From positions 10,932,501 through 10,996,500 of the forward strand of contig CM069877.1 in assembly GCA_036172665.1 (NCBI GenBank): a stretch of 64,000 nucleotides of DNA. Reading direction: 5' to 3'. The notes beneath the pieces are model-generated. The model was not told the origin of the DNA and did not search any database. It saw only the letters and a program-made list of their open reading frames with translations. The number at the start of each line of letters is the position of its first letter. Within the stretch, counting starts at the first letter, position 1. Positions 1 to 10,780 of this stretch are shown here, one piece after another. This DNA comes from Prosopocoilus inquinatus. Taxonomy: Eukaryota > Arthropoda > Insecta > Coleoptera > Lucanidae. The translations under genes were made by a program, and so were the position numbers.

Positions 1-330
1 GCGTTGACGAAGAGAAGAAGCGTCTTTGTTAGGACAGGGAAAGCCAAATGGGGAGTTACTGAAAGATAATATAAAAACAATTGACGGCCGATCAATAAAG
101 AAACATTAACAAAAAAAGTTAAATAAAATAAAAAGATATTGGCAAACACCAGAAAACGAGAAATATAACTTAACCAAGTGAAATCAATTAAGGAACGGAA
201 TAAGCTACAGAAGAACTAATGACAACCATCATCAACCAACAAAAAAAAAACTTCAGTTCAAAAGTTTATAAAAAAAAAAACAGAAGACGAGACAAGGCAT
301 CGAAATATAGGATTTGTTTTAGAGTCTGCG
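1..330. other. A-rich stretch, no gene seen
   Basis: Low-complexity A-rich sequence with several runs of A. No open frame, repeat copy or RNA gene is recognisable. Confidence 0.6.
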
Positions 331-333
331 GTT

Positions 334-500
334 TTGAACGTCTACCTAAAGTACACGTGTACACGGATTCCGTGTAACAATATTCGCGAATTAAATACAC
401 GTGTAATTGCGCATTTCACGTGTATTTAAATACACATAATTAATTAAATTACACGTGTATTTTTTATACACGAAGCACGGATCGGCACGTTCAAATCAAC
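334..500. repeat. CACGTG palindrome cluster
   Basis: Four exact CACGTG hexamers lie at 354-359, 398-403, 417-422 and 452-457, most inside the longer palindrome TACACGTGTA and separated by AT-rich sequence. The segment starts with TTTGAACGT and ends with its near complement ACGTTCAAA, so it could be a small inverted-repeat element. CACGTG is the canonical E-box bound by bHLH factors. Binding is inference only. The same palindrome forms the array at 683-845. Confidence 0.6.
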
Positions 501-682
501 GTACGTTACCTAGCAACTGATTTGTTTTTGTACAATCACTGTCAAAAACAACACCTGTTTTCGCTCCATTTTGATGTACAGCTGAATTTATAAAGAATAA
601 ACCGGAAACGAAGTTCTTCCAGGAGTAAATTTCATTCTATTTGTCAATTAATTGCCTGCTTGACAATACCTATCAAGAAAAT

Positions 683-845
683 ATTAAAATACACGTGTAA
701 TATAAATGCACGTGTAATATAAATACACGTGTAATATAAATACACGTGTAAAATAAATATACGTGTAAAATAAATACACGTGTAAAATAAATACACGTGT
801 AGTATAAATACACGTGTAATATAAATACACGGGTAACCGTGTACT
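683..845. repeat. 17-bp minisatellite of E-box palindromes
   Basis: Nine consecutive 17-bp units of the form AAATACACGTGTAATAT. CACGTG is exact at 692, 709, 726, 743, 777, 794 and 811, and changed at 760 (TACGTG) and 828 (CACGGG). The spacing is exactly 17 bp throughout. Both strands read open for about 65 codons only because the repeat lacks stops in some frames, so I do not call those frames genes. Confidence 0.9.
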
Positions 846-1410
846 GACACATACGTGAAATAGGGACCACTAATGATTCAATTAAAGTACAAAAAAAGTA
901 ACAAAACGCAAATTAAAAAAGTAATTTATCGGCAATTACGAGTAGCTAAAAGAGAAACGTGAGTTTAAAAGAGAAAAGTCCTGGACAATAACGAACAGTT
1001 GACAGATGACCGAATAGACTGGTCGGCAATAAAAAAGGAATAAAATAAGCAAAAGAAAATAAAAAAATTGGAAGAAACAAAAGAAAATTGCAACAAAATA
1101 GAAAATTATTAACAAATTTATCCTTTAGTTTATATAACGCTCGGCGTGTGTTCCAAAAGAAGTCTTGGACCTCAAAATCTAGGTCAGGGTGCAGTTGCAG
1201 ACACGACTCCTAAACTTCCACAGCTGATGTTACAATTAATTTTCGCTGTTGAGGACCGAAGTTAGTAGATGGGAAGTTGCCTCATGCAATATCGGACGGC
1301 TTCGACATTTTTCGTATGGGTCTCAGGTCTACGTCACTCATCCAAGCTGACGCTCCATTAAGAATCGTCAGAATAGCTGCGTTGTTATGGTAACGGCACC
1401 GATTGTGCAT
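846..1410. other. No feature recognised
   Basis: AT-rich to about 1140, then mixed composition. No coding frame or repeat copy was recognised. Confidence 0.5.
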
Positions 1411-1411
1411 G

Positions 1412-1555
1412 CGCCGTGAATCGCGACCAATCAAAGTCGCCACAGTCTAGTCTGACGTCACCAGAGACCGCACGGACATTCCCACCAGCGCAACCGGGCA
1501 TTCTGCTTTATGCATGTAAATTGAAGCGCATGAGGTAACTTCTCATATATTAACT
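1412..1555 (+). repeat. CCAAT/CRE repeat, copy 1
   Basis: First of two related blocks (the other starts at 1954). In order it holds a CGCCGTGAATCGCGACCAAT stretch with CCAAT at 1427-1431, the full CRE palindrome TGACGTCA at 1453-1460, a CCCACCAGCGC word, then TATGCATGTAAAT and a run ending TTCTCATATA. CCAAT boxes and CREs are promoter elements bound by NF-Y and CREB/ATF proteins. Activity here is inference. It may simply be a dispersed repeat. Confidence 0.65.
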
Positions 1556-1953
1556 TTGGACTCAGCCAACTTAAAATGGCCCGGCAGGAAAAACCTATAG
1601 CACAGGAACAAAATGCCGTAAAGCGCGGAACGAGTTAAACAACGGCCGGAATCTTACTGGGAAAGCGGCTTTACGACGCGAGGTAGTGAACCGTCAGAGA
1701 CGGCTAACGGCCGTGAATTTTTATTTCACCCCCGGAGAAAATAAACAGATACGAACAACGAACGCGACGCGTTAGCTTCACTTGAAGTGATTAAACGAAA
1801 TGAACGCCGACTTCTAGCTGGATCGTGGGAAAAAGAAGCAACACGTCGCGCGGTATTACAAAGAGACGAAGACGAAATGCACCATTGACCGATAATCGTG
1901 ACATAAATTACATTCAATCATTTTGAACGGCAGAATTCGTGGGAATATCCATA
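1556..1953. other. Spacer between the two CCAAT/CRE blocks
   Basis: Mixed-composition sequence with no recognised gene. A short minus-strand open frame here shows no family resemblance. Confidence 0.45.
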
Positions 1954-2092
1954 CGCCGTGGGTCGCGACCAATCAAAATCGCTGCAGTTTAGTCTGACGT
2001 CACGAGAGACACCCCCACCAGCGCCAGCACGACCAGGTATTCGGCCTTTTGCATGTAAATCCAAGCAAATGAGATAATTTCTCATCTCATCT
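1954..2092 (+). repeat. CCAAT/CRE repeat, copy 2
   Basis: Diverged direct copy of 1412-1555. CCAAT lies at 1969-1973 and TGACGTCA at 1995-2002, so the start-to-start distance is 26 bp in both copies. The CCCACCAGCGC word and TTTGCATGTAAAT are also kept, although the intervening bases differ. Confidence 0.65.
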
Positions 2093-3240
2093 CTCCATTT
2101 GCTGTGACAATTATTTTAACAAAAATTTCCTCCTGCGTTCATTGTAACATCTGTTGAATTCCACCCCTTCTTCACTGAGCTTGATCGGCACGGCACATCG
2201 AACCAATCGACCCACTCTGACCAGTCGGCTCTTTCAGAGGTCGTTTTTTTTGGCGCAGAATCGGGAAGCTTTTGTTTTTCTTTTTTAAAAGAGCCGATTT
2301 ATCCCCGCTCCTCTCCCCCCCCCCTCCACCTCCCATCGGGCGGTTTAACACCACGTCACGCTGAATTCTGGCGCGCAAAGTGCACGTTCGCGTTCAAATC
2401 AGATAAATTCGACAGCGTTTCCTTTCGCGAATGATTTATTCCGGCGGTTGTCGGCTTCGCCTGTTTAATCTGCGTCCGCCTGGGTCATTAATCGTTTACT
2501 GTCAGCCGCAGTTCAGCTTAAAATCTTTGCGAGTCTGATTTTTTTTTCTTTTTCCAAAAGCTAAATGCCCCTTGCAGCGGCGGGGAGGGGGCGGGCGAAC
2601 GGGTGGGCACTGGAAACCAAACAAAAAAAAAAGTTCTGATAATGCTATTTTTATTTTTTTGGTGTTTTTGCGATTCAAGAAGCGATCGTTTTCTTAGGTC
2701 CGCACAAAGGGTTGCGTATAAGTCTTGTTTGGGTGGTAGGGTCGGGTGGAAGTGTGCGGGTCGCCCCGAGTAAATCTAGATTTCCCTCGTTCGGCCAACT
2801 ATAAAAGTTTCAATAGATGGGGAGAGATACTGTAAGGAACTACCGTAGCTTAAAATTGCCTATCATTCTTTATGTACAGGCGGCGGGGGATTCGGGAAAA
2901 TACACGCGAACGCTTCGACCCTTCCCGCCCGCCCGTCCCGACGTGAAATGTGGAAATGTTGCCCTGGGAAATGGGACGAACGCGTGCGCGCGCGCCATCT
3001 ATCAGTTCTTCGTTTCACTTTTTTTTTTTCAAAACTAATTAAGCAGACATTAAAACGCAGACACGTCGCTGAAGATACAGCAAAGTACGGATCGTAGTAA
3101 GAAGAAAAGGAAATGAAAGAGAATCTTCTTTCTTTTTCAATAAAAAGCCTTAATGTTTACCGAAAGACAAATTGGAAACAAGAAAACCAGAAATGTCATT
3201 TTTTGTTCGTTTTAAAAAATCCAGCACGCCATTTTCAGGT
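2093..3240. other. Unique mixed sequence with homopolymer runs
   Basis: Holds a C run near 2315, T runs near 2245 and 2530, and GC-rich patches at 2575-2610 and 2880-3000. Short open frames on both strands are unconvincing. No repeat copy or gene is recognised. Confidence 0.45.
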
Positions 3241-3399
3241 GCACTAACCAATAATGAAATCGCTCGCGCTTGCTGATTGGATGTCAGAAGGAGCGCTACG
3301 CCTATTTCCTGTGGTCATGATACGAATCAATTCCTAGTTACATTTCGGCAAACACGTGTGGCACGTGTCTGATTAAGTAAGGTGTAGTATCATTGAGTC

Positions 3400-3985
3400 T
3401 TGGAAGTGACGCAGTTTGAGATCAAGGCTTTCATTGGTCTTGGGCAATCACTTTCATCACGTCCTATGTTTTGATGGACTCGCCATTTTGCTAGTAGAGG
3501 GGCTTTTTCTATCTCTCGCTTCGGCGAACATTTATCGTTTGACACGTTAAGGTGAACACACGTTCTGTTTCGGAATTTTTGCATAATTGAGTTGCAAAAT
3601 TCTATGATATAGTGTATCTGGAATTATATCAGCCCTACGTGTCCTTTGAGTTGCTTTCGAACAAATTTGCATTACTAAAAATTACTGTAACATCGCTGTT
3701 TTATCTGTTCATTAAAATTAGAGGTAATTAAGTTGCGATGGTAGCGCGGGCAGCGTTTGTAATGAACTTCTTTGTTTTGACAGAGGAATCCGCTTTTCTG
3801 TTTTCTATTTCGGGAGATGTAACGACTGCATACGACGATGTAAGTTCCACTTTCTTTGAGGTCGCCGTTACGACACTTCTGCTGGTACGATATCGGTACG
3901 ATAACATTAACCGAAGTTCGACGCATTCGAGTGAGAAGGCGTCTCATAGGTGGCATCCGAATGCGACCGTCACGCCGCCTCATCG
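3400..3985 (+). repeat. Mosaic dispersed repeat, copy 1
   Basis: Shares collinear blocks with 4590-4985: a TTTTCATTG block, a CGCCATTTTGCTAGTAG block, ATTATCGTTT plus ACACGTTAA, then GGTAATTAAGTTGCGAT, TCTTTGTTTT and CAGAGGAATCCGCTT. Related pieces occur in direct orientation at about 26,540-26,660 and inverted near 15,820-15,880 and 45,570-45,620. The overlapping ORFs on opposite strands here are therefore repeat sequence, not genes. Confidence 0.6.
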
Positions 3986-4057
3986 ATTAACTGGAACCAA
4001 AGTAACGTACACATATGTTCTACAATTGTAGTAATTGAATAATTAAATTAACGTTAA

Positions 4058-4190
4058 CTAGTACACAAACATGTGTCGAAAATATTCACGTAAACAATCA
4101 ATTAGTACACAAACATGTGCCGAAAATATTTAATATAAACAATTATTATTATTGCCTTAATATTTTCGGCATATGTTTGTGTATTAGTTA
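4058..4190. repeat. Direct and inverted repeat, stem-loop
   Basis: The word TAGTACACAAACATGTG followed by CGAAAATATT occurs at about 4059 and again at 4103. Its inverted form, AATATTTTCGGCATATGTTT and onward, lies at 4159-4187. The second and third copies can form a stem of nearly 30 bp around an AT-rich loop. A decayed relative is at about 15,250-15,300. Confidence 0.7.
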
Positions 4191-4459
4191 ATGTTTTCTC
4201 GTGGTTTTAAAACTAAGTTTAATCTGAGAATATTAAAATACCGTTTCACGCTTCTGTAAAGGTCCGTACTGGATCTACTTGAATTTAACCATTGCTTAAG
4301 TTGAGAATCACATCGAGTACGTATTATTTAGGTTATGTGAAGCCGTTACAACCAACGTTCTTGTTACACCAAGATATCGTATGCCTAAATAGGTATATTT
4401 ATTATTACGTATGTTGTGATGTTCTGCTGCGTCGTGAAAACCATCTTGAATGACCAAAG

Positions 4460-5250
4460 TGTTAAGATGTCTTCTGAAAGTTTTCGATTATCAGTGCATG
4501 CTGTGAATCCCTGGGAGTCGGTTCCACAGTGCGCATATCAGCTGAGGTTACTCCCTGACGCCCGTATTTATTTTAACCTATACCCTCCTGGATGAGAGAA
4601 ATCAGGGTTTTCATTGAACTCATGTGTTCATGCTCTGTATTCCGATTGGTTCGCCATCTTGCTAGTAGAAAACCGTCTCCAGTCTCTCCGATTCTACGTT
4701 CCGACCGTCATTATCGTTTCTACACATTAAAGTTAACAGGCCTATGGTTGGTCTCCCCAGAGGTAATTATGTTGCGATATAGCGTGGGTCACGTATGTAA
4801 ATGGTTCCTTTGTTTTTGCAGAGGAATCCGCTTCAAATACCAGTTCTAGTTCCGTCTCTTTTGCTCCGGTGCCGTTCCGGCCTTCCATTTATGTTTCTTA
4901 GTTCGCATCTCATGAAGATTTCCCTTTCATCGTGGCCGCCAATGCGACGCCTGGCGGAGGTCACCGTGGTGCGATAAGAATAATCATCAATTGACTGAAC
5001 ATACGACTCACTCGTCAAACAGCCCTTGCTGTCAACTGACTGTGACCGGCTGAAGTCTTTCCTGTCTCATTAACGACATAATCTATTTGGCTACGTAAAT
5101 AATTTCGGCACGTGTTGAGGTATCTCCTAGTAGTTTTCGAATATCAGCGCACGCTGCAAATCCTCGGGAGTCGGTTTCGTGATGCGCAGATATCAGCTGC
5201 GGTTCTCCCTGGTGGCCTTAATATTTGTAAACCTGTACCCTTCTCCATCG
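4460..5250 (+). repeat. Mosaic dispersed repeat, copy 2 and partial copy 3
   Basis: The block 4460-4590 (GTTTTCGATTATCAGTGCA, GGGAGTCGGTT, ATATCAGCTG, CTCCCTG) is repeated at 5110-5245 with about 75-80 percent similarity by eye. Between them, 4590-4985 repeats the 3400-3985 block. Inverted relatives occur at about 14,270-14,600. No coding capacity is evident. Confidence 0.55.
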
Positions 5251-5339
5251 GAGAACTAGCTCGGGACAGCTGACGGACTTTTCAGCGCAACTTTCCACCA
5301 ATTATCGGTAAATGACCAGGAACGTAATTGGAATTAGCT

Positions 5340-6860
5340 GGTAGCAGTCATCCAATCAAACATCGCATTTGCAATCTCCGAACCAAGCCGCTCTCCCCTC
5401 CGGGAGGTTTTTCTTTATGGTCCACGAAGTAAAGGCTACATCCGGAATCCAAAAACAAATCAGTAAATTTATCGTGGTTGGCCTGCCAAAAGGACGGCGG
5501 TCATCCAATCAAACAATCCCCACAACAATCTCCAGGAATAAGCCACGCCCCCATAACTAAAAAGATTACTTCGTTTCCGGCGAACGTTTTCATTATAATT
5601 TAAAGAGTAACAGTGACCTCATTCTTACTGGTCGTTAAAGTGAAGAAGGCAACGCCTGTCTTCTGCGATTATTTAATGAAGACATTCGATTTTAGAAGTT
5701 GCCGAATCAGTAGTAAATTCACTGCGCTTCGGTTGGCTGTCGAGGAGAACGCAACTCCTATTTCCGACGCGACGGTCACCCAACCAAACACTCGACTTTT
5801 AATCGCTTGGACTAAGCCACGCCTAGAAGTGAAACTTTTGCTCCTTTGTTTCTGGCACGCGCTTCTTCATAGTTTATGAGGCAATGGCAAGCTGACTTTT
5901 ATTGGCCGTTCAAATAACGCTGTCCCACTTTCTGCGATTATTCAATCAAACAAGCCAAGCCGAGTTCTTTTCGTCCGGGCCACGCCTACATCTACCTTTG
6001 ATTTTGTTACAGTTCATTTTTCCCTTTCACTCAGGGACACTTTATACCGTGAATAACCCTGTATTATTTTATTTTATACGTCGCCGAGCTACACCGTTGA
6101 GCGCGGAACGCCGCTTTATTCTCGCCCGGCCGCTGGGATTGCTTTAGTAACTGACAATATGACATGTGGGCTTGATTTAATACCACACCCACAACTTACA
6201 GTTCGTCCGGCGCGCTTTCATTACGATGTGCCAAAAAAAGAAATTTTTCGACGAATCAAAGGCAAATGTAGGCGGGGCTTAGACGGGCGTGGTATTAAAT
6301 CACGCCCACGGGTGACAGTTATTATTGGATATCGGCATCAGATATTTTGCGCGGTTTAAATTCAAATGAAGCGGACAATATAGAGAGCTGCGGAGAGAAT
6401 TAATGCCGCTACAGCAATGGTGTTTTTCCGTATAACAAAAAACAGAGCAATATTACCGCGTGGTAATAAAAAATGCATACCGTTTGAGCAATTAACTCTT
6501 CTTGTTTCAGTAGGTAAAGATTTCCAGAGTGATAAGTTGGCTGGCCAGTTGTACTCTGATCTTCGGAATATTTCGTCACGTTGCGTCATACAGCAGGAAT
6601 GTCGTATATTATTTTAATGATCCCATTACACGAAGTGCCCTTTCGGTATATATTTTTACGGTGCCACTACCTTTAGTTATATTGATGACACGCACTTTTT
6701 TTATAGTTTATGAAGTAATGATAAACTGAGTCTCGATGATTCTTCAAATGTCGGTCGCTGCGATTATCCAATAAAACGAACTGACTCGAGATCTTTTTAT
6801 CGAAGCCACGCCCACATCCTTTGTTCTCTGAAGCCACGCCTTTTATTTGCTCTTTTTTTT
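5340..6860 (+). repeat. Tandem-like block with spaced CCAAT and CCACGCC words
   Basis: Five degenerate units each carry CCAATCAAAC or a 1-2 base variant, followed about 32-35 bp later by AAGCCACGCC or a variant. CCAAT-like words start at 5352, 5505, 5780, 5942 and 6768. The partner words start at about 5384, 5540, 5814, 5977 and 6803. Longer similarity is visible between 5866-5990 and 6700-6825. Inverted relatives lie at about 13,960-14,240 and 16,225-16,330. The short frames across this region are not supported as genes. Confidence 0.6.
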
Positions 6861-8100
6861 GCTTTCAAGTCAAGCATACGGCGTACGATCGGCGCGATGG
6901 CACGCTCGTTTAAAAAATAAAAGGCCAAGAATTCTGTGTCCTGTATTTTGACGATACGTGCAGTTCTGTGCAACGTGACGGTTAAGTGTGCGACGAGAGA
7001 CCTCTTGGAATGAGCGTGATTAAGTGTGTTTGCGTTGTTTTCGTCGCTCGTGATCCATTGCACGAGTTCACTTGCCAAAATCAACAAGATTTTATAACTA
7101 CAGCAGGCGGCGTTTACTTGCAACATTTATTTATTAATAAGTACGGGTCTACTTAGTGTTACAAATTGTGTATTTCGATGTTTTCTTTCGCTTGTTTCCC
7201 GTTTTCTTTTTCTTTGGCTTTTTTTAGTAATTCTTGCTACTTTGACCTTTAATATTTTTATTTGGCAAAAGCTAGTGCCATTTTCCGTTGTTTGGGCCGT
7301 ACACTGGAACCGATTGTTGTTTTCGGAACGACCGAATTTGATGTGATCGCTTCGCAGAAAGAAGAAGAAAGTCGAAGAAGTCGAAGACGTTGTTTCCAAT
7401 CGTCATTTCTATTAAATCGTGAATTAATTGATTGTGTTTAAACACTTATACAATGCCCTAGTTATTTGCGTATTTGCAACTTTGCGGATTCACGCTACAA
7501 GTTCATCGCCTGAGTCGTTGCACCACCAAAACGCTTATGAGCAAATAACTCGTAACTTGCATTGGAAAAAATACATTTTAAATTAATTAAATATGATTTT
7601 CAAATTTTCCGTAATCGTGACACTATTCTTTTAAAACGCATTTACTTGTTTCAGGTGTTTTTTTTTTTTTTTAATCTAAATACTATGCCTTTCCGGATGA
7701 TCATGTCCTGTGAAGTTTCCCTTATTGAGAAACCGTCCGCTGTTTAGTAATAATTCGAATTTTTACTTGATTATGTAAATAGGGGCATTTTGACGTGCCC
7801 ATTACAACGAATATTTCAATTTCGATAAAGTTTCTTCGTTCTTCGTTCGTTCTTTCTTCGCTTCACGCTATGAAATATTTACTGTACTTAATTTTTTTTT
7901 TTGCACAGAACTTTAAGTAAGCAAAAACAAACCACGATGTGTATTTATTTTATATATTTCGTAATGCTCTATTTCGATTCGGCGTTACCAAAATGTTTTA
8001 GAAAATGAGAAGTCACCAAAAGAGGATTCCAAACATTTGAAAACCTTTCACGAATTGTTAGATGACGATCACGTTTGCCGTTTTCTAGGAAACCAAATGT
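6861..8100. other. AT-rich stretch, no gene recognised
   Basis: Contains T runs near 7660 and 7890 and an AAGAAGAAGAAAG-like purine patch near 7360. Minus-strand frames of 109 and 90 residues show no recognisable family and have low-complexity composition. Confidence 0.45.
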
Positions 8101-8103
8101 ACT

Positions 8104-8495
8104 TATGCCCGTTTTCGCTTAAAACTGTTATGCTCGTCTGCACCACTTTTACTTAAAACTTTAAGTCCCACTTAAAAGATTAAGTGACACTTTTTCCATA
8201 ATAGAAAGTGTCACTTAACCACTTAAGTAGGACTTAAAATTTTAAGTGAAAGTGGTGCAAACGGGCATAAGTCTCACTTAAATGACACTTTTTCCAAAAC
8301 AAAAAGTGTCACTTAACCATTTAAATGAGACTTAGGGCCATTTGCACCACTTTCAGTTAAAATTTAAGCTCCACTTAATTCCATAGAAACGTTTGTTGCA
8401 ACAATTATTTCTATGGAGTTAAGTGGAGCTTAAATTTTAACTGAAAGTGGTGCAAATGGCCCTTAAAGTTTTAAGTGAAAGTGGTGCAAACGGAT
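8104..8495. mobile_element. Outer, older MITE-like inverted repeats
   Basis: Sequences of the form TGCACCACTTTTACTTAAAA begin near 8138. The complementary form AAGTGAAAGTGGTGCAAACG occurs near 8247 and again near 8477. An inner hairpin at about 8182-8217 pairs AAGTGACACTTTTT with AAAGTGTCACTT. The arrangement suggests one or two older copies of a family with TGCACCACTTT ends, broken by the younger insertion at 8335-8462. Confidence 0.7.
8335..8462. mobile_element. PIF/Harbinger-like MITE, near-perfect palindrome
   Basis: Arms 8335-8390 and 8408-8462 are complementary over about 55 bp with about one mismatch, and the ends are GGGCCATTTGCACCACTTTC. The element is flanked by TTA at 8332-8334 and 8463-8465. 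Three-base TTA/TAA target duplications and ends of the GGGCC..TTGCA type are typical of PIF/Harbinger MITEs. At 128 bp it has no coding capacity and would depend on a transposase encoded elsewhere. Confidence 0.85.
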
Positions 8496-8590
8496 ATTAA
8501 TGGTCTTAGCACGTTTTATGTGACATCATTTATCATCATATTGTGGCCACTATTTTATGGTGCCGTTATCCTAGGAAACCAAGGCTTAAC

Positions 8591-8761
8591 TAAATTAAAC
8601 CGCATCGTACAGCTGGGGGGCTCGGGACCCAGATAGTTGACGGCCCCGGACAGACCGAAACCGGCCTTCTTTGAAAAGGATTGCCAGGGGCGCTCGTCGC
8701 ATTTAATACCGTAGGTAGTTTCGGGAAGGCTGCGGAACATTCCCGTGCGCACGCGAAAACC
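8591..8761 (-). CDS. Possible isolated coding exon, unknown protein
   Basis: On the minus strand this 171-base segment (57 codons, phase 0 at both ends) is open and GC-richer than its surroundings. It is preceded by a T/A-rich tract ending TTCAG (AG at 8762-8763) and followed by GTTAAG (8585-8590) as a weak donor. The peptide is rich in Gly, Pro, Ser and Lys and contains TYGIKCDERPWQSF. I do not recognise a family. No adjoining exon is visible, and the branch and pyrimidine signals are weak. It could be chance in a GC-rich patch. This is the best exon-like segment in the window but remains a low-confidence call. Confidence 0.25.
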
Positions 8762-9590
8762 CTGAACTTTTTTTCACGCGTATCTGGAAACGAGCGCGTT
8801 CACTTTAAAAGCGAATATTGAGGGCGCTGCCGAGTTACTTCTTATTTAGCAGCGAAGAATACGAGCATCACGGAGCTATAAACGGCGCGGAGACCTAATA
8901 GAAACGCGATTTGTTAAAACAAGTGTGTAAGAGTATTCCTAAAGTATTCTGTTGTGTAGGCGATTCTGTTTTTCTTTTTTCTTTTTAAAAAAGTTTTTAA
9001 GATTAGTCGACGAGAGCCGAACGTAAAACAGTAACCAGAAGATTTTCGTGAAAATACGAGACGGACTGTTCTCGCAAAGAATAGAGAAAGAGAGAGACCT
9101 TTAAATAAAAGCAAAACCCGACGGCGAAATTCAATTCGTTTTTACTCACATCAGAAATTAAGCGCGTGTAAGTAAGCGGAGGAAATCGTTGGGCGCCAGA
9201 TTGTCGGATTGCACTTGACACTGAACGGGTTCGTTGTAGTTAATAACGCTCGGGGCTCAGGGTCCTCAGACCGCACGATATATTCCGGACCATATCCTTT
9301 CTAATGGCGCTGCTCCTCTCGTCAGGCGGCAAAATCGATCTCTCAGTCTCTACACGGCGGCGCGATAAATTCGTCTTCCTGAACACCCTGTAACAGTTTT
9401 CTGCTTTCATCACTTTCTGGGGCCGAGGTGGCGTGGCGACGGCGAACCTGTTTCTTCGGATTCAAATAGCCTCTTAGTTGCAGACAAGCGAAGCGTTTAC
9501 TCACGTGTGTCTGTAAGGGCGAAACGCATTTATAAACTCGGATTCGGGGAAACCCCCCGGTGATTATTTAGAACGGGTAACAAATTCGCG
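8762..9590. other. GC-richer unique sequence
   Basis: No convincing gene. The overlapping short minus-strand frames lack recognisable features. Confidence 0.4.
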
Positions 9591-9660
9591 GGTTTGCAGT
9601 TCGTCGGGCGCGTTTTAATTACGATGTGGCCAAAAGAAAAGGAAATGTTTTCGACAAACT
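9591..9660 (+). repeat. Fragment related to 6195-6255
   Basis: CAGTTCGTCGGGCGCG followed by TTACGATGTG, a run of A/G and TTTTCGAC matches the order of words at 6195-6255. It is a short dispersed repeat piece. Confidence 0.5.
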
Positions 9661-9689
9661 TCTACTTACCTTATGAACATTAATTTGTA

Positions 9690-9835
9690 GAACATATAAA
9701 ATAGCGACATCTTACTATCGCTTTTTGACCTGACATTGCAGTAGGATAGACAAATTGAAGCGGCTGTCCAGAGGCTGCTCGAGGTTCTCACTGCAATCAA
9801 AAACGATTTGCACAAAATTTTTCTAAAATTAATTT
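9690..9835. repeat. Rearranged copy of the 52.5-53.3 kb repeat
   Basis: Bases 9694-9763 (ATAAAATAGCGACATC through ATTGAAGCGG) match copy A at 52,658-52,720 in direct orientation. Bases 9764-9833 (CTGTCCAGAGGCTGC through CAAAATTTTTCTAAAAT) match the opposite strand of that repeat. Two segments of one element are thus joined head-to-head with the middle missing. Confidence 0.8.
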
Positions 9836-9869
9836 GTAGCTTGAAACCTTAATCAATTTAGAAACAACT

Positions 9870-10060
9870 GTGTCATATAATTGGTGGCAGCGGTGGGATA
9901 AATCGATTTTTGAATTTGGAAAGAGTGCTGCCTACTTGGCGGATAGGTAGAAGGTAGAATTCGGTGCCGCCGGCAGCTACGGTGGGACGGGCTGGGATTG
10001 CATCCGTCGGACAGCCGGCAGGGCGGCGAATCAGAGGCTTCCACGACTAAAGGGCTCAGT
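9870..10060 (+). mobile_element. LTR-retrotransposon leader fragment with exact tRNA-Leu PBS
   Basis: TGGTGGCAGCGGTGGGAT at 9882-9899 is an exact complement of the 3' 18 nt of eukaryotic tRNA-Leu. It is followed by AAATCGATTTTTGAATTTGG and a GC-rich patch. No LTR could be bounded and no gag or pol frame follows. Function as a PBS is inferred from the tRNA match and from recurrence of the word across the window. Confidence 0.6.
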
Positions 10061-10780
10061 GTTGTAAGTCCCGGTACGAAAGCTAGGAAAAAGGGTATAG
10101 CAGGAAAAATGTTCTATGCGCAAGCAAAGGCCCAGCACAGATGATGGCCCAATAATAAGAATGATCCACCAAGAAGTTGGCTCCAAAAGACAGATAGTCC
10201 GCCCAGAAAATGGCCCTACAAGAAAAGCTTATAAGGAGGGAGAACGAAAAAAACTTAAATTTATAAAAACTTAAAAAGTTAAATTAATTTGCTTTTTTGT
10301 TAATCAAACCGTAACAGCTTACATTATTTATTTTTTTACCTAATGAAACTATTAAATTTTTAAATTTTCTATTTTTAATTGCCGCAGTTAACTGTTCTAT
10401 TTTAGTCGACGTTTTTCTGTGAGGTTGACGGCTTCATCAAAACTTGTGGCTAGTTTTTCGAATAATTTATACCAGACAAGAAACTGTCTTCCATATTTTT
10501 CTTTTTTTGGGCGAAAAAATGACAAAATATGTGACCAAGAAGCTAATTGCCGCTCCTTGAATATGGCGCCCGCGTGCACTGCACGCTTTGCACACACGGT
10601 TACGGGGGCCCTGGACACACCGTATGGGAAGGGGGCTTAAACGTCAAAGTCGAAAGGCGAACGTTACACACCCCAACAGTGAAGTAATACGCTCACAAAA
10701 AAAAAACACAAACCAGACTAAATGCCTGAATTACTTGACTAATTGCAACGTAATGAAGCATCGATCAACTTGACCGAGGA
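10061..10780. other. No gene recognised
   Basis: A-rich and T-rich tracts. Two opposite 73-residue frames over 10,397-10,640 mirror each other and are not supported. Confidence 0.45.

Noticed and set aside
644..870. Overlapping frames over the CACGTG array
   Set aside because: They arise from the 17-bp repeat lacking stops and encode only a repeated low-complexity peptide.
3675..4031. Opposed frames of about 100 residues on both strands
   Set aside because: The region is part of a dispersed non-coding repeat with diverged copies that do not keep the frames.
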